The notes below the pieces were generated by a model. That model worked only from the letters and a program-made list of their open reading frames with translations, did no database searches and was not told the origin of the DNA. A stretch of 64,000 nucleotides of DNA from NCBI GenBank assembly GCA_035628645.1, contig DASPJL010000075.1, forward strand, positions 19,836 to 83,835. Direction: 5' to 3'. The DNA comes from DASPJL01 sp035628645 (GTDB lineage Bacteria; Bacteroidota; Bacteroidia; Cytophagales; Cyclobacteriaceae). The position numbers were made by a program, and so were the translations under genes. Numbering within the stretch: the stretch's first letter is position 1; the number at the start of each line of letters is the position of its first letter. Of the stretch, positions 8,866 through 18,225 are shown piece by piece.

Positions 8866-10233
8866 GTGAAAAATGATTATTTAACCTATCCCTACAAAAT
8901 GACTATTGGAGATTTTTCCAGGAAAAGTATTATTCTGGTCGGACTTTTGGTTCCGATGCTTTTTTGGAGTTTCCAATTAAAGGACGAAGTCCGTGGTGAA
9001 TCGTTGCAAAGTTTTTATACCATCAAAGCAAAAAGATTCCTTGTTAAGCATGACGTGATCTGGGATTATGTAGAAATAAATAATAGGTGGATTGACATAT
9101 TTGCTTCCCCTGATGACAAAAAGAACAATATCCCTGAATGCCGCTTGTATTGGGATGAAGTAGGTGTTTTTAATACCATCGTAAAGAAGTTTAGATACGA
9201 AGATGCTTTTGCAACTTATAAGAATAAAGGCACCTCCAGATTTGACTCCCTACTAATAGCACAAACTTCCATTATTCCGACTGAGAAAGTCATTGTAAAT
9301 GCTAAATTACCGTTGGCAGGAAAGAGAATTGCAATAGATCCGGGCCATGTCGGAAATGATTTTCAAATGGGATTGATTGAAAGCAGGTTTGTGAAAATGG
9401 ATCTTGGAGACGAAAAAATTGAATTTTCGGAAGCAGAATTAACCTTTGCTACGGCGTATTTATTAAAAGACATGCTCGAGGCTCAGGGAGCAGAAGTTAT
9501 TTTGACCAGAACGTCCTGTAATACTTCTTCGCTTGGTATTTCTTTTTCAGAATGGTATAAAACCAGAATGGATGGAGATTTGATAGAGGCGGTGAATAGC
9601 GGGAAAATTAGCAAGGAATTTGCGGATTGGCTCAAAAACGAAGCTTCGGAAGCTAAAGTATTTCAAAAATTTTTTCAAACCCTTGACTGGAGGGAAAGGT
9701 GTAAAATTATTAACGATTTCAGGCCGGACCTTACGCTTATTATTCATTATAATGCTGATGAAGAAAATTACACATGGTCAAAACCAACCACAAAAAATTA
9801 CAATGTTGCTTTTGTAGGAGGAGGATATGTTAAAGACGAACTGTTAAAGGAGGAAGACCGGTTTCAGTTTTTGAGGCAACTGGTGAGTACTGACATTGAA
9901 AACTCCGTTAAACTTTCGGGATCCATAGTAAAGTGTTTTGAAAATTGTCTGAAAGTACCCACAATGACAAAAAAGGATGAATCCAATAGTATTAAGAATT
10001 TTTCCTTGCCTACTTCTCAGAAAGGAGTTTATGCCAGGAATCTAGCCCTGACAAGATATATTTTAGGACCTATATGTTATGGGGAAAGCCTTTTACAAGA
10101 CAATATCCAGGAATGTAGGGCATTAAACAAACGAGACCTAGATTATCCCTGTGGCAAAACTTCTTCACGGGTAAAAGATGTGGCTACTGCCTATTATAAA
10201 GGAATCTTTGAATATCTAAAAATCAACAACTGA
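8866..10233 (+). CDS. N-acetylmuramoyl-L-alanine amidase (Amidase_3)
   Basis: The core starts at GKRIAIDPGH (H161, first zinc ligand), continues with the glutamate ligand in SEAELTFATAYLL and the VILTRT strand, and reaches the second histidine in LTLIIHYNAD. This zinc enzyme cuts the amide bond between muramic acid and the stem peptide of murein. About 150 residues precede the core, beginning with one hydrophobic segment (signal anchor, residues 20-37). A long insert lies between the metal ligands. Two starts are possible: GTG at 8866 or ATG at 8899, the latter directly before the signal segment and perhaps the true one. It nearly abuts the converging lipoprotein gene. Confidence 0.85.
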   Translation: MKNDYLTYPYKMTIGDFSRKSIILVGLLVPMLFWSFQLKDEVRGESLQSFYTIKAKRFLVKHDVIWDYVEINNRWIDIFASPDDKKNNIPECRLYWDEVGVFNTIVKKFRYEDAFATYKNKGTSRFDSLLIAQTSIIPTEKVIVNAKLPLAGKRIAIDPGHVGNDFQMGLIESRFVKMDLGDEKIEFSEAELTFATAYLLKDMLEAQGAEVILTRTSCNTSSLGISFSEWYKTRMDGDLIEAVNSGKISKEFADWLKNEASEAKVFQKFFQTLDWRERCKIINDFRPDLTLIIHYNADEENYTWSKPTTKNYNVAFVGGGYVKDELLKEEDRFQFLRQLVSTDIENSVKLSGSIVKCFENCLKVPTMTKKDESNSIKNFSLPTSQKGVYARNLALTRYILGPICYGESLLQDNIQECRALNKRDLDYPCGKTSSRVKDVATAYYKGIFEYLKINN

Positions 10234-10235
10234 AC

Positions 10236-10706
10236 TCACCTTGCCTGAAACTTTTCAATATAAGTAGTTGAACCAAGATTAACTTCTGTTGTAAATTCTT
10301 TGTCAGTTATTGAAGTAATTACTCTGGTGATAGTGTCTTTTGGTTCGGTGTCTTCCTTAGCTGTTCCATACATATAGAATTTTAAATAATTTAAATTTTC
10401 TTTATTTTGAAATATGTATTGCGCATAAACAAATTCTTGCTGAGGATCACAATTTTTGTCATCTAAATTGGTAAAGCTCAACGAATCTTTTTGGGAAAAA
10501 AATGTCCAAATGGATTCTTTACATTCCAAAGACAGTCCGGTTCTTTTATTGATAAGTTCAATTTTTTTCCATGTTTTTGCACTATCGCTTCCCAAAAGTC
10601 GTTCCGTCTGAGCCGCAGTAAATATTACAGGAGCAGTTGGTTCTCCGCATTTCCAAAGTAAGGATAGAATAAAAAGAAGAGATAATCCTCTAAATAAGTA
10701 GTTCAT
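10236..10706 (-). CDS. Putative lipoprotein, lipocalin-like, function unknown
   Basis: A 156-residue protein with a signal peptide ending in a lipobox-like LLWKC (Cys20), so probably lipidated. The rest is rich in beta strands and has the pattern K-T-W-K and later paired strands seen in small lipocalin-like Bacteroidota lipoproteins. I do not recognise the family with certainty. Its stop lies two bases from the stop of the converging amidase gene, and no terminator hairpin separates them. Confidence 0.6.
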   Translation of the reverse strand: MNYLFRGLSLLFILSLLWKCGEPTAPVIFTAAQTERLLGSDSAKTWKKIELINKRTGLSLECKESIWTFFSQKDSLSFTNLDDKNCDPQQEFVYAQYIFQNKENLNYLKFYMYGTAKEDTEPKDTITRVITSITDKEFTTEVNLGSTTYIEKFQAR

Positions 10707-10836
10707 AAATCAAAATCAAACAGGTAGCAAATATCTTAATTTTATTTATAACGCTTAAGCCGTTACATATTTTCACATTTTTATTTAAGTTGCGACAGTT
10801 GTCTCACTTCTTTAATTTTTAAATTGGTTTCCAAGA

Positions 10837-12069
10837 ATGATTCTTAATTATATCTGGATTGCATTTTTTATAATAGCTTTTGTGGTTGGTCTGGTAAAGT
10901 TGATTTTTTTAGGAGATGCAAAGGTCTTTCCTGATATGGTGAATGCCACCTTTGATATGTCTAAGACAGGGTTTGAAATTGCCCTTTTTTTGACAGGTAT
11001 ATTAAGCTTATGGATGGGGCTTTTAAAAATAGGGGAGAATGCCGGTATTATTAAAGTGTTCAGCAAGCTGTTCGGTCCTTTTTTCCAGAAGTTGCTTCCC
11101 GAGGTTCCAAAAGATCATCCGGTATTCGGATTTATCCTTATGAATTTTTCAGCCAATCTTCTTAACCTGGACAATGCTGCCACACCGATGGGATTAAAGG
11201 CAATGACAGAATTGCAAACGTTAAATCCAAAAAAAGATACCGCCTCAAATGCTCAGATCATGTTTATGATAATTAATTCGGGAGGACTTACCCTTATTCC
11301 GATGACGGTAATGGCTTATAGGGCACAGGGAGGCGCAGCAGATCCATCTGATATTTTCCTACCAATACTTTTAGCTACTTCTGCATCTACTTTTGTAGGC
11401 GTTTTAATCGTGAGTCTGATACAAAAGATCAATTTATTTAATAGAGTTATTCTTGCTTACGGTGGAGGATTTTTTCTATTGATTGCAGGTTTTATCTATT
11501 ATCTTATGCAATTATCGCAGGAAGAAATAGGGGTAGTTTCTTCTATTGTCAGCAATTTGATTTTATTTTCGATCATAATATCTTTTATACTTTTGGCCGT
11601 AATAAAAAAGATAAATGTATACGATAGCTTTATTGAAGGAGCTAAAGATGGATTTGGCGTGGCCGTAACTATTATTCCTTATATCGTTGCTATTCTTGTA
11701 GGTATTGGCGTCTTCAGGGCAAGTGGAGCATTAAATATTCTGGAGCAAGGGTTTGCTTATGTATTTGGCGCTTTAGGCATGAATACAGATTGGATTCCAG
11801 CCTTACCTACAGCACTGATGAAACCGCTAAGCGGCAGCGGCGCAAGAGGTTTAATGCTTGAAACCATGTCCACGCATGGAGCAGATTCATTTGTCGGAAA
11901 AGTAGTTTCCGCTATTCAGGGATCAACAGATACTACTTTATATGGAATCGCTGTTTATTTTGGGGCAGTAAATATTAGTAGAACAAGGTATGTAGCCGCA
12001 GTTGGATTGTTCGGAGATTTTATTGGGCTGGTTACGGCTATTTTATTAAGTTATTTGTTTTTTCATTAA
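10837..12069 (+). CDS. SpmA/SpmB-type nucleoside-recognition (Gate) membrane protein, fused
   Basis: The 410-residue membrane protein joins two gate-type halves. The first contains LNLDNAATPMGLKAM (around residue 108) and INSGGLTLIPMTV, as in SpmA. The second contains FGVAVTIIPYIVAI, MKPLSGSGARGLM and GSTDTTLYGIAVYFG, as in SpmB. In Bacillus the two are separate spore-maturation proteins that affect core dehydration. Non-sporulating bacteria carry the fusion with unknown function, probably as a transporter. It stands alone, so context gives no clue. Confidence 0.85.
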   Translation: MILNYIWIAFFIIAFVVGLVKLIFLGDAKVFPDMVNATFDMSKTGFEIALFLTGILSLWMGLLKIGENAGIIKVFSKLFGPFFQKLLPEVPKDHPVFGFILMNFSANLLNLDNAATPMGLKAMTELQTLNPKKDTASNAQIMFMIINSGGLTLIPMTVMAYRAQGGAADPSDIFLPILLATSASTFVGVLIVSLIQKINLFNRVILAYGGGFFLLIAGFIYYLMQLSQEEIGVVSSIVSNLILFSIIISFILLAVIKKINVYDSFIEGAKDGFGVAVTIIPYIVAILVGIGVFRASGALNILEQGFAYVFGALGMNTDWIPALPTALMKPLSGSGARGLMLETMSTHGADSFVGKVVSAIQGSTDTTLYGIAVYFGAVNISRTRYVAAVGLFGDFIGLVTAILLSYLFFH

Positions 12070-12179
12070 TAAAGGAAAGACGCGAAAGTTATTCTACCTT
12101 TTCCATCCGAAAAACGAATTTGGTAATAGGATCTAAAACAATTGGAAGAGAAATGTGTTATAGTTTAAATTAAGTTTAG

Positions 12180-12833
12180 ATGAGATTTTTAACTTTAATA
12201 ATATTAATTTTTGTTTCCGGTCTTTTAAAAGCTCAAAATTATTCATTCCAGATAGCAAAATTGAAATATAATGGGGGAGGAGACTGGTACGCAAACAAAA
12301 CTTCATTGCCTAACCTCATTGAATTTTGCAATAAAAATCACAAGTTTAATATCGACAAACAGGAAGGAGTAGTAGAGGTAGGAAGTCCGGAATTGTTTTC
12401 CTATCCTTTTGTTCACATGACAGGCCATGGGAACGTGGTGTTCTCTTCAGATGAAGCACAGAACCTGAGGAAGTATTTAATAGGCGGTGGCTTTTTGCAC
12501 ATCGACGATAATTATGGGTTAAATAAATTTATAAGACTGGAAATGAAAAAAGTATTTCCGGAAATGGATTTTGTGGAATTGCCAAATACACATCCGATTT
12601 ATTCCATGGTATATAAATTTCCCAAAGGGCTTCCTAAAATTCACGAGCATGACAACAAACCGGCTCAAGGATTTGGATTGATTTATGAAGGACGACTTGT
12701 ATGTTTTTTCTCTTATGAGTCCGATTTGGGGAATGGATGGGAGGACCAAACGGTTCATAATGACCCGGAAGAACTTAGGCAAATGGCCCTCAAAATGGGC
12801 GCAAATCTGATTACCTATGCCGTTACTCAGTAA
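12180..12833 (+). CDS. Secreted DUF4159 protein
   Basis: A cleaved signal peptide (residues 1-18, ending LLKAQ) is followed by a single domain of about 195 residues. This begins with FQIAKLKYNGGGDWYANKT and includes PFVHMTGHGNVVFS and GGGFLHIDDNYG, which are the hallmarks of DUF4159. The fold resembles class I glutamine-amidotransferase-like or ThuA-like domains, but no catalytic cysteine is evident, so enzymatic activity is doubtful. It is exported to the periplasm. Function unknown. Confidence 0.8.
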   Translation: MRFLTLIILIFVSGLLKAQNYSFQIAKLKYNGGGDWYANKTSLPNLIEFCNKNHKFNIDKQEGVVEVGSPELFSYPFVHMTGHGNVVFSSDEAQNLRKYLIGGGFLHIDDNYGLNKFIRLEMKKVFPEMDFVELPNTHPIYSMVYKFPKGLPKIHEHDNKPAQGFGLIYEGRLVCFFSYESDLGNGWEDQTVHNDPEELRQMALKMGANLITYAVTQ

Positions 12834-12995
12834 TTGTTTTTTTAATTGGAAAATGAAAACAGCTAAATTATTTTGTCGTAAAAACAATTAATTATTGAGA
12901 ATATATTTTCTAACTTGCGCATCTCTATTAGTATGTAGAGTTTGGTTGATTGATTAACAGAATACACATAGTGAAATTTTAAATCTTTTTTAAGA

Positions 12996-13745
12996 GTGAT
13001 TATAATAGCATTTTTCTTAATTCATTGGTACGTGTCGTTGTTTTGCCAGAGTTTTTTTCTTCATAGATATTCTGCCCACAAAATGTTCACAATGAATAAA
13101 TTTTGGGAGAAGTTCTTCTATATTTTTACATGGATTAGTCAAGGGTCATCTTACCTAAGCCCAAGAGCTTATGGTATTTTACACAGAATGCATCATGCCT
13201 TTAGTGATACGGAAAACGATCCTCATTCTCCACATCATGCGGAAAACGTATTTACTATGATGTGGAAAACCAAAGACATTTACAACGATTATTTTAAATT
13301 TAAAAAGACACCTGAAGAAAGATTTATCATTGGAATCCCAGAGTGGTATGCTTTTGACAAATTTGCAGATAGCTATTATTCAAGAATAGGCTGGGGAGCA
13401 TTTTATGTCATTTTCTACTTCCTTTGTATTACCGTTTTTGAGTTGCCTTACACACATTGGTTGATGTATTTCTTGCTTCCTATACACTTCCTGATGGGCC
13501 CGGTACACGGTGCTATTGTTAACTGGAGTGGACACATGTATGGCTATGCTAACTTCGACAATCATGATAAATCCAAGAACTCCCTAATTCTTGATTTTTT
13601 AATGCTTGGGGAGTTGTTCCAGAACAATCATCATAAACTCCCGATGAGAGCTAATTTTGCAGTAAAATGGTATGAATTTGACCCCACTTATCCTGTAGTT
13701 AAATTGCTTCATTATACAGGAATAATTAAGTTAAAAAAAGCTTAG
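12996..13745 (+). CDS. Acyl-CoA/fatty-acid desaturase
   Basis: The protein carries the three histidine clusters of membrane desaturases that hold the di-iron centre: HRYSAH near residue 24, HRMHHAFSD near 65, and NNHHKLP near 210. These alternate with paired membrane helices. Such enzymes place a cis double bond in fatty acyl chains and adjust membrane fluidity. The start is a GTG at 12996; an in-frame TGA at 12972 closes the upstream space and no ATG is available before the first helix, so a non-ATG start is needed. The product is shorter than many delta-9 desaturases but all metal ligands are present. A terminator follows. Confidence 0.88.
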   Translation: MIIIAFFLIHWYVSLFCQSFFLHRYSAHKMFTMNKFWEKFFYIFTWISQGSSYLSPRAYGILHRMHHAFSDTENDPHSPHHAENVFTMMWKTKDIYNDYFKFKKTPEERFIIGIPEWYAFDKFADSYYSRIGWGAFYVIFYFLCITVFELPYTHWLMYFLLPIHFLMGPVHGAIVNWSGHMYGYANFDNHDKSKNSLILDFLMLGELFQNNHHKLPMRANFAVKWYEFDPTYPVVKLLHYTGIIKLKKA

Positions 13746-13763
13746 ATTTTTAAGAAAACATAC

Positions 13764-13801
13764 AAAAAAGGTTGCCGGTTATAAATTGGCAGCCTTTTTT
13801 T
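13764..13801 (+). terminator. Terminator after the desaturase gene
   Basis: Arms 13764-13776 and 13788-13800 pair over 13 positions with one G-T wobble. The loop is 11 bases, and seven T end the structure. It begins 18 bases after the stop codon. Confidence 0.85.
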
Positions 13802-13971
13802 GTATAAAATATTTTGTAATTGTTTTCAGGTGAATTTAAATTCCTGTTTTTTTCTTCTGAATAAAAAAGTGAGTTTTCATTGAGTTTATTCGCCAAATGC
13901 GGTATTTTACATTGCTTAAAATAATCAAAATACAATTGATTTATTATGACCATTTATCTATCTAAATCTTC

Positions 13972-14451
13972 ATGAGCCAATATACCCTTGACATTAACGG
14001 AAAAAAACATAGTGTTGAAGCCGACGGACAAACTCCCCTTCTTTGGATCATCAGGGACAGTGTGGGTTTGACAGGAACAAAATTTGGTTGTGGAATAGCT
14101 CAATGTGGAGCATGTACCGTTCATTTAAATGGCAATGCCGTCAGGTCGTGCAGTATTCCCGTATCGGCCGTAGTTAACCAGGAAATTACCACCATTGAAG
14201 GCCTTTCTGATGATAAAAGCCATCCGCTCCAAAAGGCCTGGATTGAACATCAAGTGCCTCAATGCGGATATTGCCAATCGGGCCAGATAATGTCGGCAGC
14301 CATATTGTTAAAAAACAATCCAAAACCATCGGATGAAGATATTGATGCTGCCATGCAAGGAAATATTTGCAGGTGCGGCACTTATCAAAGGATTAGAAAA
14401 GCCATTCACGCAGCTAGTAATGAAATGAACAACTCAAATTCTGAAAGGTAA
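13972..14451 (+). CDS. [2Fe-2S] subunit of a xanthine-dehydrogenase-family hydroxylase
   Basis: A small 159-residue subunit with both iron-sulfur sites of the family. The plant-type cluster is seen in CGIAQCGACTVHLNG plus a later Cys. The second cluster is seen in CGYCQSGQ and GNICRCGTYQRI. It passes electrons away from the molybdenum subunit encoded next, whose start codon overlaps its stop (TAATG). The pair resembles isoquinoline 1-oxidoreductase (IorA/IorB) and aldehyde dehydrogenases of the same type. The true substrate cannot be read from sequence. Confidence 0.92.
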   Translation: MSQYTLDINGKKHSVEADGQTPLLWIIRDSVGLTGTKFGCGIAQCGACTVHLNGNAVRSCSIPVSAVVNQEITTIEGLSDDKSHPLQKAWIEHQVPQCGYCQSGQIMSAAILLKNNPKPSDEDIDAAMQGNICRCGTYQRIRKAIHAASNEMNNSNSER

Positions 14452-16625
14452 TGGAGCGCGTTAACAATAATTTAGACAGAAGGAAATTTCTTAAAATGTC
14501 AGGAATAACTGGAGCAGCTTTGGCGATAGGCTTTAATATTCCTTTTTCTAATGGTGGAAATGCCTCCATTCAGAACCTTAATTCCGATCTTCCAAATGGA
14601 GTAACGCTAAACGCATTTATAATCATTGAGAAAACAGGAAAGATTACCCTGATAAATCCTCGGCCTGATATGGGCCAAGGGTCTTTTCAGGCAGTGCCAG
14701 CACTTATTGCCGAAGAACTGGAGGTAAGTCTCGATCAGGTGGAAATTAAAAATTCTGACGGAAGCAAAAAGTATGGAAGCCAACTTTCAGGAGGAAGCAG
14801 TAGTATCAGGGGGTCATGGGAGCCGTTGAGAAAGGCCGGCGCCGCTGCCAAAGAAATGTTGATAAAAGCCGCTTCATCCAAATGGAAAATTAAAGAATCG
14901 GATTGTTATGCCCTGGAAGGGAAAATTTTTGATAAAACCAGTAAAAGAAGTTTATCTTATGGAGCCCTTGTAGAAGAAGCGGCAAAGTTAGAAGTGCCAG
15001 AAAACCCTAAATTGAAAGAGCCTAAAGATTTCAAGCTTTTAGGGAAAGATGGAAAAAGACCGGATATTCCTTTAAAGGTAGATGGAGAGGCAGTTTTTGG
15101 TTTGGACTACAAAGTGCCCGGAATGTTGTATGCATCTATCGAAAGATCGCCGGTTTTTAACGGCAGAGTTGCCAAATACGATGATTCAAAAACAAAACAG
15201 GTAAAGGGAGTTATAGCGGTTTTGAAGTGCGAGAGGCCAATGCCTCACAGAAAATCAGAAAGTGTTGCTGTAATTGCTGATAATTACTTTTCAGCCATAC
15301 AAGGCAGAAAAGCCTTGCAGGTAACCTGGGACGATGGAGAGTTTGGAAATGTTGATAGTGAAGGTTTTTTCGAAAGCTTAAGAAATCTAGCTAAAAGCGA
15401 AGGAGCTGTTCATCACGAAAAGGGAGAATTTGAAAAAACTTTTAATGATGCTCCTAAAAAATTAGAATTTGTTTACGAAACACCATTCCTTGCTCATGCA
15501 CCGATGGAGCCTGAAAATGCCCTTGCTCATGTAAAGAAGGCAGAATGTGAAATATGGGCACCGGTTCAGGGACCAGATTGGTTGGTGGATCAAGTTTCGA
15601 AGTATTTAAACATTCAACCCGAAAAAGTAAAAGTCAACGTGACTTTTTTGGGCGGCGCTTTTGGTAGAAAAGCTTATTATGATTACGTTCTTGAAGCTGT
15701 TCATTTATCCCAAAAGTTAAATGCTCCTGTAAAGGTGATCTGGAGCAGGGAAGATGATACCTCATTGGGACCCTTCAGGCCAGGGTTGATAAGTGCTTTG
15801 AAAGGAGGGTTAGATTTGTCGGGTAATGTAGTAGCGTTTCAGCATAAGGTAGTCGCTCCTTCCATTCAACATCAATTATATAAGTCTTTGCAATCAGGGA
15901 AATCGGACGGGTGGGCAATGGAAGCCATTGAGGAGAAAGATAGTCCGTACAAAATTCCTAACGTGAAATATAATTTTGTTTTGGCAGAAACAGATATCCC
16001 TATTGTTTGGTGGAGATCTGTATATGCCTCAAGCAACATCTTTGGTCATGAGTCTTTCATAGATGAACTTGCTCATGCTTCAAAGAAGGATCCTTTAAAG
16101 TTTAGGATGGAGATGTTAAAAGATGCACCAAGGCATTTGAATGTATTAAAAATATTAGAAGAAAAGTCCGGATGGAATCAAAGTTTGCCGTCCGGAAAAG
16201 CCAGAGGGGTAGCCATTTCCAGATCCTTCGAAACGATTTGTGCTCATGTTGTTACTGTTTCAAAGAATGATTCCGGGATTAAAATCGAAAAGGTAGTTTC
16301 CGTAATGGATTGTGGAATGACGGTTAATCCTGACAATGTAAAAGCACAAACAGAAGGGAACATCATAATGGGCATTACGGCAGCAATTAAAGACGCCATA
16401 ACTTTTAAAAGCGGAAGGGCTGAACAAACCAATTTTCATAATTACAGAGTGCTCAGAATTAATGAAACTCCCGAGATGGAAATGCATATTGTTCAGAATT
16501 TTGAAAAGCCGGGAGGGGTTGGTGAACCTGGATTACCACCGGTAGCTCCGGCGCTTACCAATGCTATATTTAATCTTACAGGAAAGCGAATCAGAAAACT
16601 TCCATTTAACCTGAACGAGGTCTAG
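14451..16625 (+). CDS. Molybdenum-binding subunit of the hydroxylase, Tat-exported
   Basis: This 724-residue large subunit begins with a twin-arginine signal (LDRRKFLKMSG and a hydrophobic stretch to about residue 35), so the folded complex should be exported with its cofactor. Typical molybdopterin-binding segments include GQGSFQAVPALIAEELEV, FLGGAFGRKAYYDY and, near the end, GGVGEPGLPPVAPALTNA with the catalytic glutamate. The architecture is that of IorB-type subunits. No gene for an FAD subunit or a cytochrome follows, and the downstream gene is unrelated. The electron acceptor is therefore unknown. Its start overlaps the small-subunit stop by one base. Confidence 0.92.
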   Translation: MERVNNNLDRRKFLKMSGITGAALAIGFNIPFSNGGNASIQNLNSDLPNGVTLNAFIIIEKTGKITLINPRPDMGQGSFQAVPALIAEELEVSLDQVEIKNSDGSKKYGSQLSGGSSSIRGSWEPLRKAGAAAKEMLIKAASSKWKIKESDCYALEGKIFDKTSKRSLSYGALVEEAAKLEVPENPKLKEPKDFKLLGKDGKRPDIPLKVDGEAVFGLDYKVPGMLYASIERSPVFNGRVAKYDDSKTKQVKGVIAVLKCERPMPHRKSESVAVIADNYFSAIQGRKALQVTWDDGEFGNVDSEGFFESLRNLAKSEGAVHHEKGEFEKTFNDAPKKLEFVYETPFLAHAPMEPENALAHVKKAECEIWAPVQGPDWLVDQVSKYLNIQPEKVKVNVTFLGGAFGRKAYYDYVLEAVHLSQKLNAPVKVIWSREDDTSLGPFRPGLISALKGGLDLSGNVVAFQHKVVAPSIQHQLYKSLQSGKSDGWAMEAIEEKDSPYKIPNVKYNFVLAETDIPIVWWRSVYASSNIFGHESFIDELAHASKKDPLKFRMEMLKDAPRHLNVLKILEEKSGWNQSLPSGKARGVAISRSFETICAHVVTVSKNDSGIKIEKVVSVMDCGMTVNPDNVKAQTEGNIIMGITAAIKDAITFKSGRAEQTNFHNYRVLRINETPEMEMHIVQNFEKPGGVGEPGLPPVAPALTNAIFNLTGKRIRKLPFNLNEV

Positions 16626-16879
16626 ATTAAATGGCTAAAAATGGTGCTGTTGAATTGGCAGTGAGCTCTCACACATTCATGGTTTCTGAGTTATTATCTT
16701 TCTGTAAAGGAGAGGCAGTAATAATGCGTTCAATAGAACGGTTATCCTTTCAGGGTTTTTGATTAAATAAATTTATATTGCAGTTCTTGTTTTCCCTTGT
16801 TTTAGATAGATTATGCATGGCTTAATAAGAATAATGGAAAATTAGATCAAACTCATTTATACATTTCACTCTTAATTAA

Positions 16880-17608
16880 ATGCTGGAACTAGGAATTATA
16901 GGATTTGGTAATTTCGGTCAATTTGCTGCGCCTTACCTTACACCTTATTGTAAGGTGACTGTTTATGATAAATTTATAGATGAAGAAATCCTTGAAAGAT
17001 TAAATGTAAAAAGCGGCACCTTAAAAGAAGTTGCTTCCCGTCAAATTTTGTTGTTGGCAGTTCCGGTGCAGTTTTTAGAGGAAGTGCTGATTGAAATAAA
17101 AGATATTGTTAACCCAGATGCCTTAGTGCTTGATGTATCTTCTGTAAAGGTAAAGCCATTGAAACTGATGGTGCAGTATCTTCCGGAAACGGTTGAAATT
17201 ATAGGTTTACATCCTTTATTTGGCCCTCAGAGCGGAAAAAATGGAGTCGAAGGATTAAACATGGTCGTTTGCCCGGTAAGAACGACACATTCAATTGAGT
17301 TAATAAAGTTTTTTGACAGAATACTAAAACTCAACGTATTAGAAAGAACGCCCGAAATTCATGATAAACAAATGGCTTATGTTCAAGCCTTAACTCATTT
17401 TATTGGTCGTGCGGTGAATGAAATGGATATTCCTGATGTAGAGCAAAAGACACCTGCTTATCAATTTCTATTGAATATAAAGAGAAACCTGGGGCAAGAT
17501 TCCCTTGACCTTTTTTATACCATTGAAAAGGAAAATCCTTTTGCAAAAGGCGTGAGGACCCAATTTTTGAGAGAGCTAAACAAGCTAAATAAAATGTGCA
17601 ATAATTAG
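16880..17608 (+). CDS. Prephenate dehydrogenase
   Basis: A 242-residue protein starting directly with a Rossmann NAD(P) site, GIIGFGNFGQF, followed by the acidic residue ending the second strand (VYDK). Further motifs include LDVSSVKVKP, GLHPLFGPQSG (substrate pocket), the late histidine in ALTHFIGRA, and a mainly helical C-terminal half. It oxidatively decarboxylates prephenate to 4-hydroxyphenylpyruvate in tyrosine synthesis. It lacks a chorismate mutase or ACT domain, so it is shorter than TyrA fusions. Arogenate as substrate cannot be excluded. It lies 44 bases before the acyltransferase gene, possibly cotranscribed. Confidence 0.85.
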   Translation: MLELGIIGFGNFGQFAAPYLTPYCKVTVYDKFIDEEILERLNVKSGTLKEVASRQILLLAVPVQFLEEVLIEIKDIVNPDALVLDVSSVKVKPLKLMVQYLPETVEIIGLHPLFGPQSGKNGVEGLNMVVCPVRTTHSIELIKFFDRILKLNVLERTPEIHDKQMAYVQALTHFIGRAVNEMDIPDVEQKTPAYQFLLNIKRNLGQDSLDLFYTIEKENPFAKGVRTQFLRELNKLNKMCNN

Positions 17609-17652
17609 AAAGACTATATAACCCTTTTTACAGGCTGTAAGTATTAAAAATT

Positions 17653-18225
17653 ATGTTTCGTATTCTTTCTAAGCTGATTTTTAAAATATCCGGTTGGAAA
17701 ATCGGAGGAGAAATTCCTCCCAAAAGATGTGTAATGGTAGGCGCACCACATACCAGTAATGCAGATTTTTTTAATGCCATTCCGGTTTTCTTTATTTTAA
17801 GGTTAAAACTCAGGTATTTGGCTAAGAAGGAGTTGTTTAAATTTCCGTTTGGACTATTGTTCAAAGCTACAGGGGGAATTCCGGTGGATAGGAGTAAAAA
17901 AAATATGCGGATGGTGGATACCATGATAGAGTTATTTAATCAATACGATGACTTGGTACTTTTAATTCCTGTGGAAGGAACAAGAGGTTATGTAAAGGAA
18001 TGGAAAACAGGATTTTATCATGTTGCAGTAGGCGCAAAAGTGCCTATAGCATTGGGTTATCTGGATTATTCAAAAAAAGAGGCTGGTTTCGGACCTACGT
18101 TCTGGCCGACTGGTGATAAGGAAAAAGACATTGCGAAAATAAAAGAATTTTATAGAGGAGTTAAGGCAAAATACCCTGAAAAGTCTAGCTTGCATGAGCC
18201 GGAAAACAGTCCTCCGTTAATTTAA
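17653..18225 (+). CDS. PlsC-type acyltransferase
   Basis: A 190-residue single-domain acyltransferase. It has the HX4D catalytic motif in the form HTSNAD, the GGIPVDRSK block and the VEGTRGYV block, as in 1-acylglycerol-3-phosphate acyltransferases. There is no clear membrane helix beyond a hydrophobic patch (about 38-50), so it is probably peripheral. The short, soluble-like form is common in Bacteroidota and its acyl acceptor may be something other than lysophosphatidic acid. Its stop codon overlaps the end of the converging pbpC gene by four bases. Confidence 0.85.
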   Translation: MFRILSKLIFKISGWKIGGEIPPKRCVMVGAPHTSNADFFNAIPVFFILRLKLRYLAKKELFKFPFGLLFKATGGIPVDRSKKNMRMVDTMIELFNQYDDLVLLIPVEGTRGYVKEWKTGFYHVAVGAKVPIALGYLDYSKKEAGFGPTFWPTGDKEKDIAKIKEFYRGVKAKYPEKSSLHEPENSPPLI

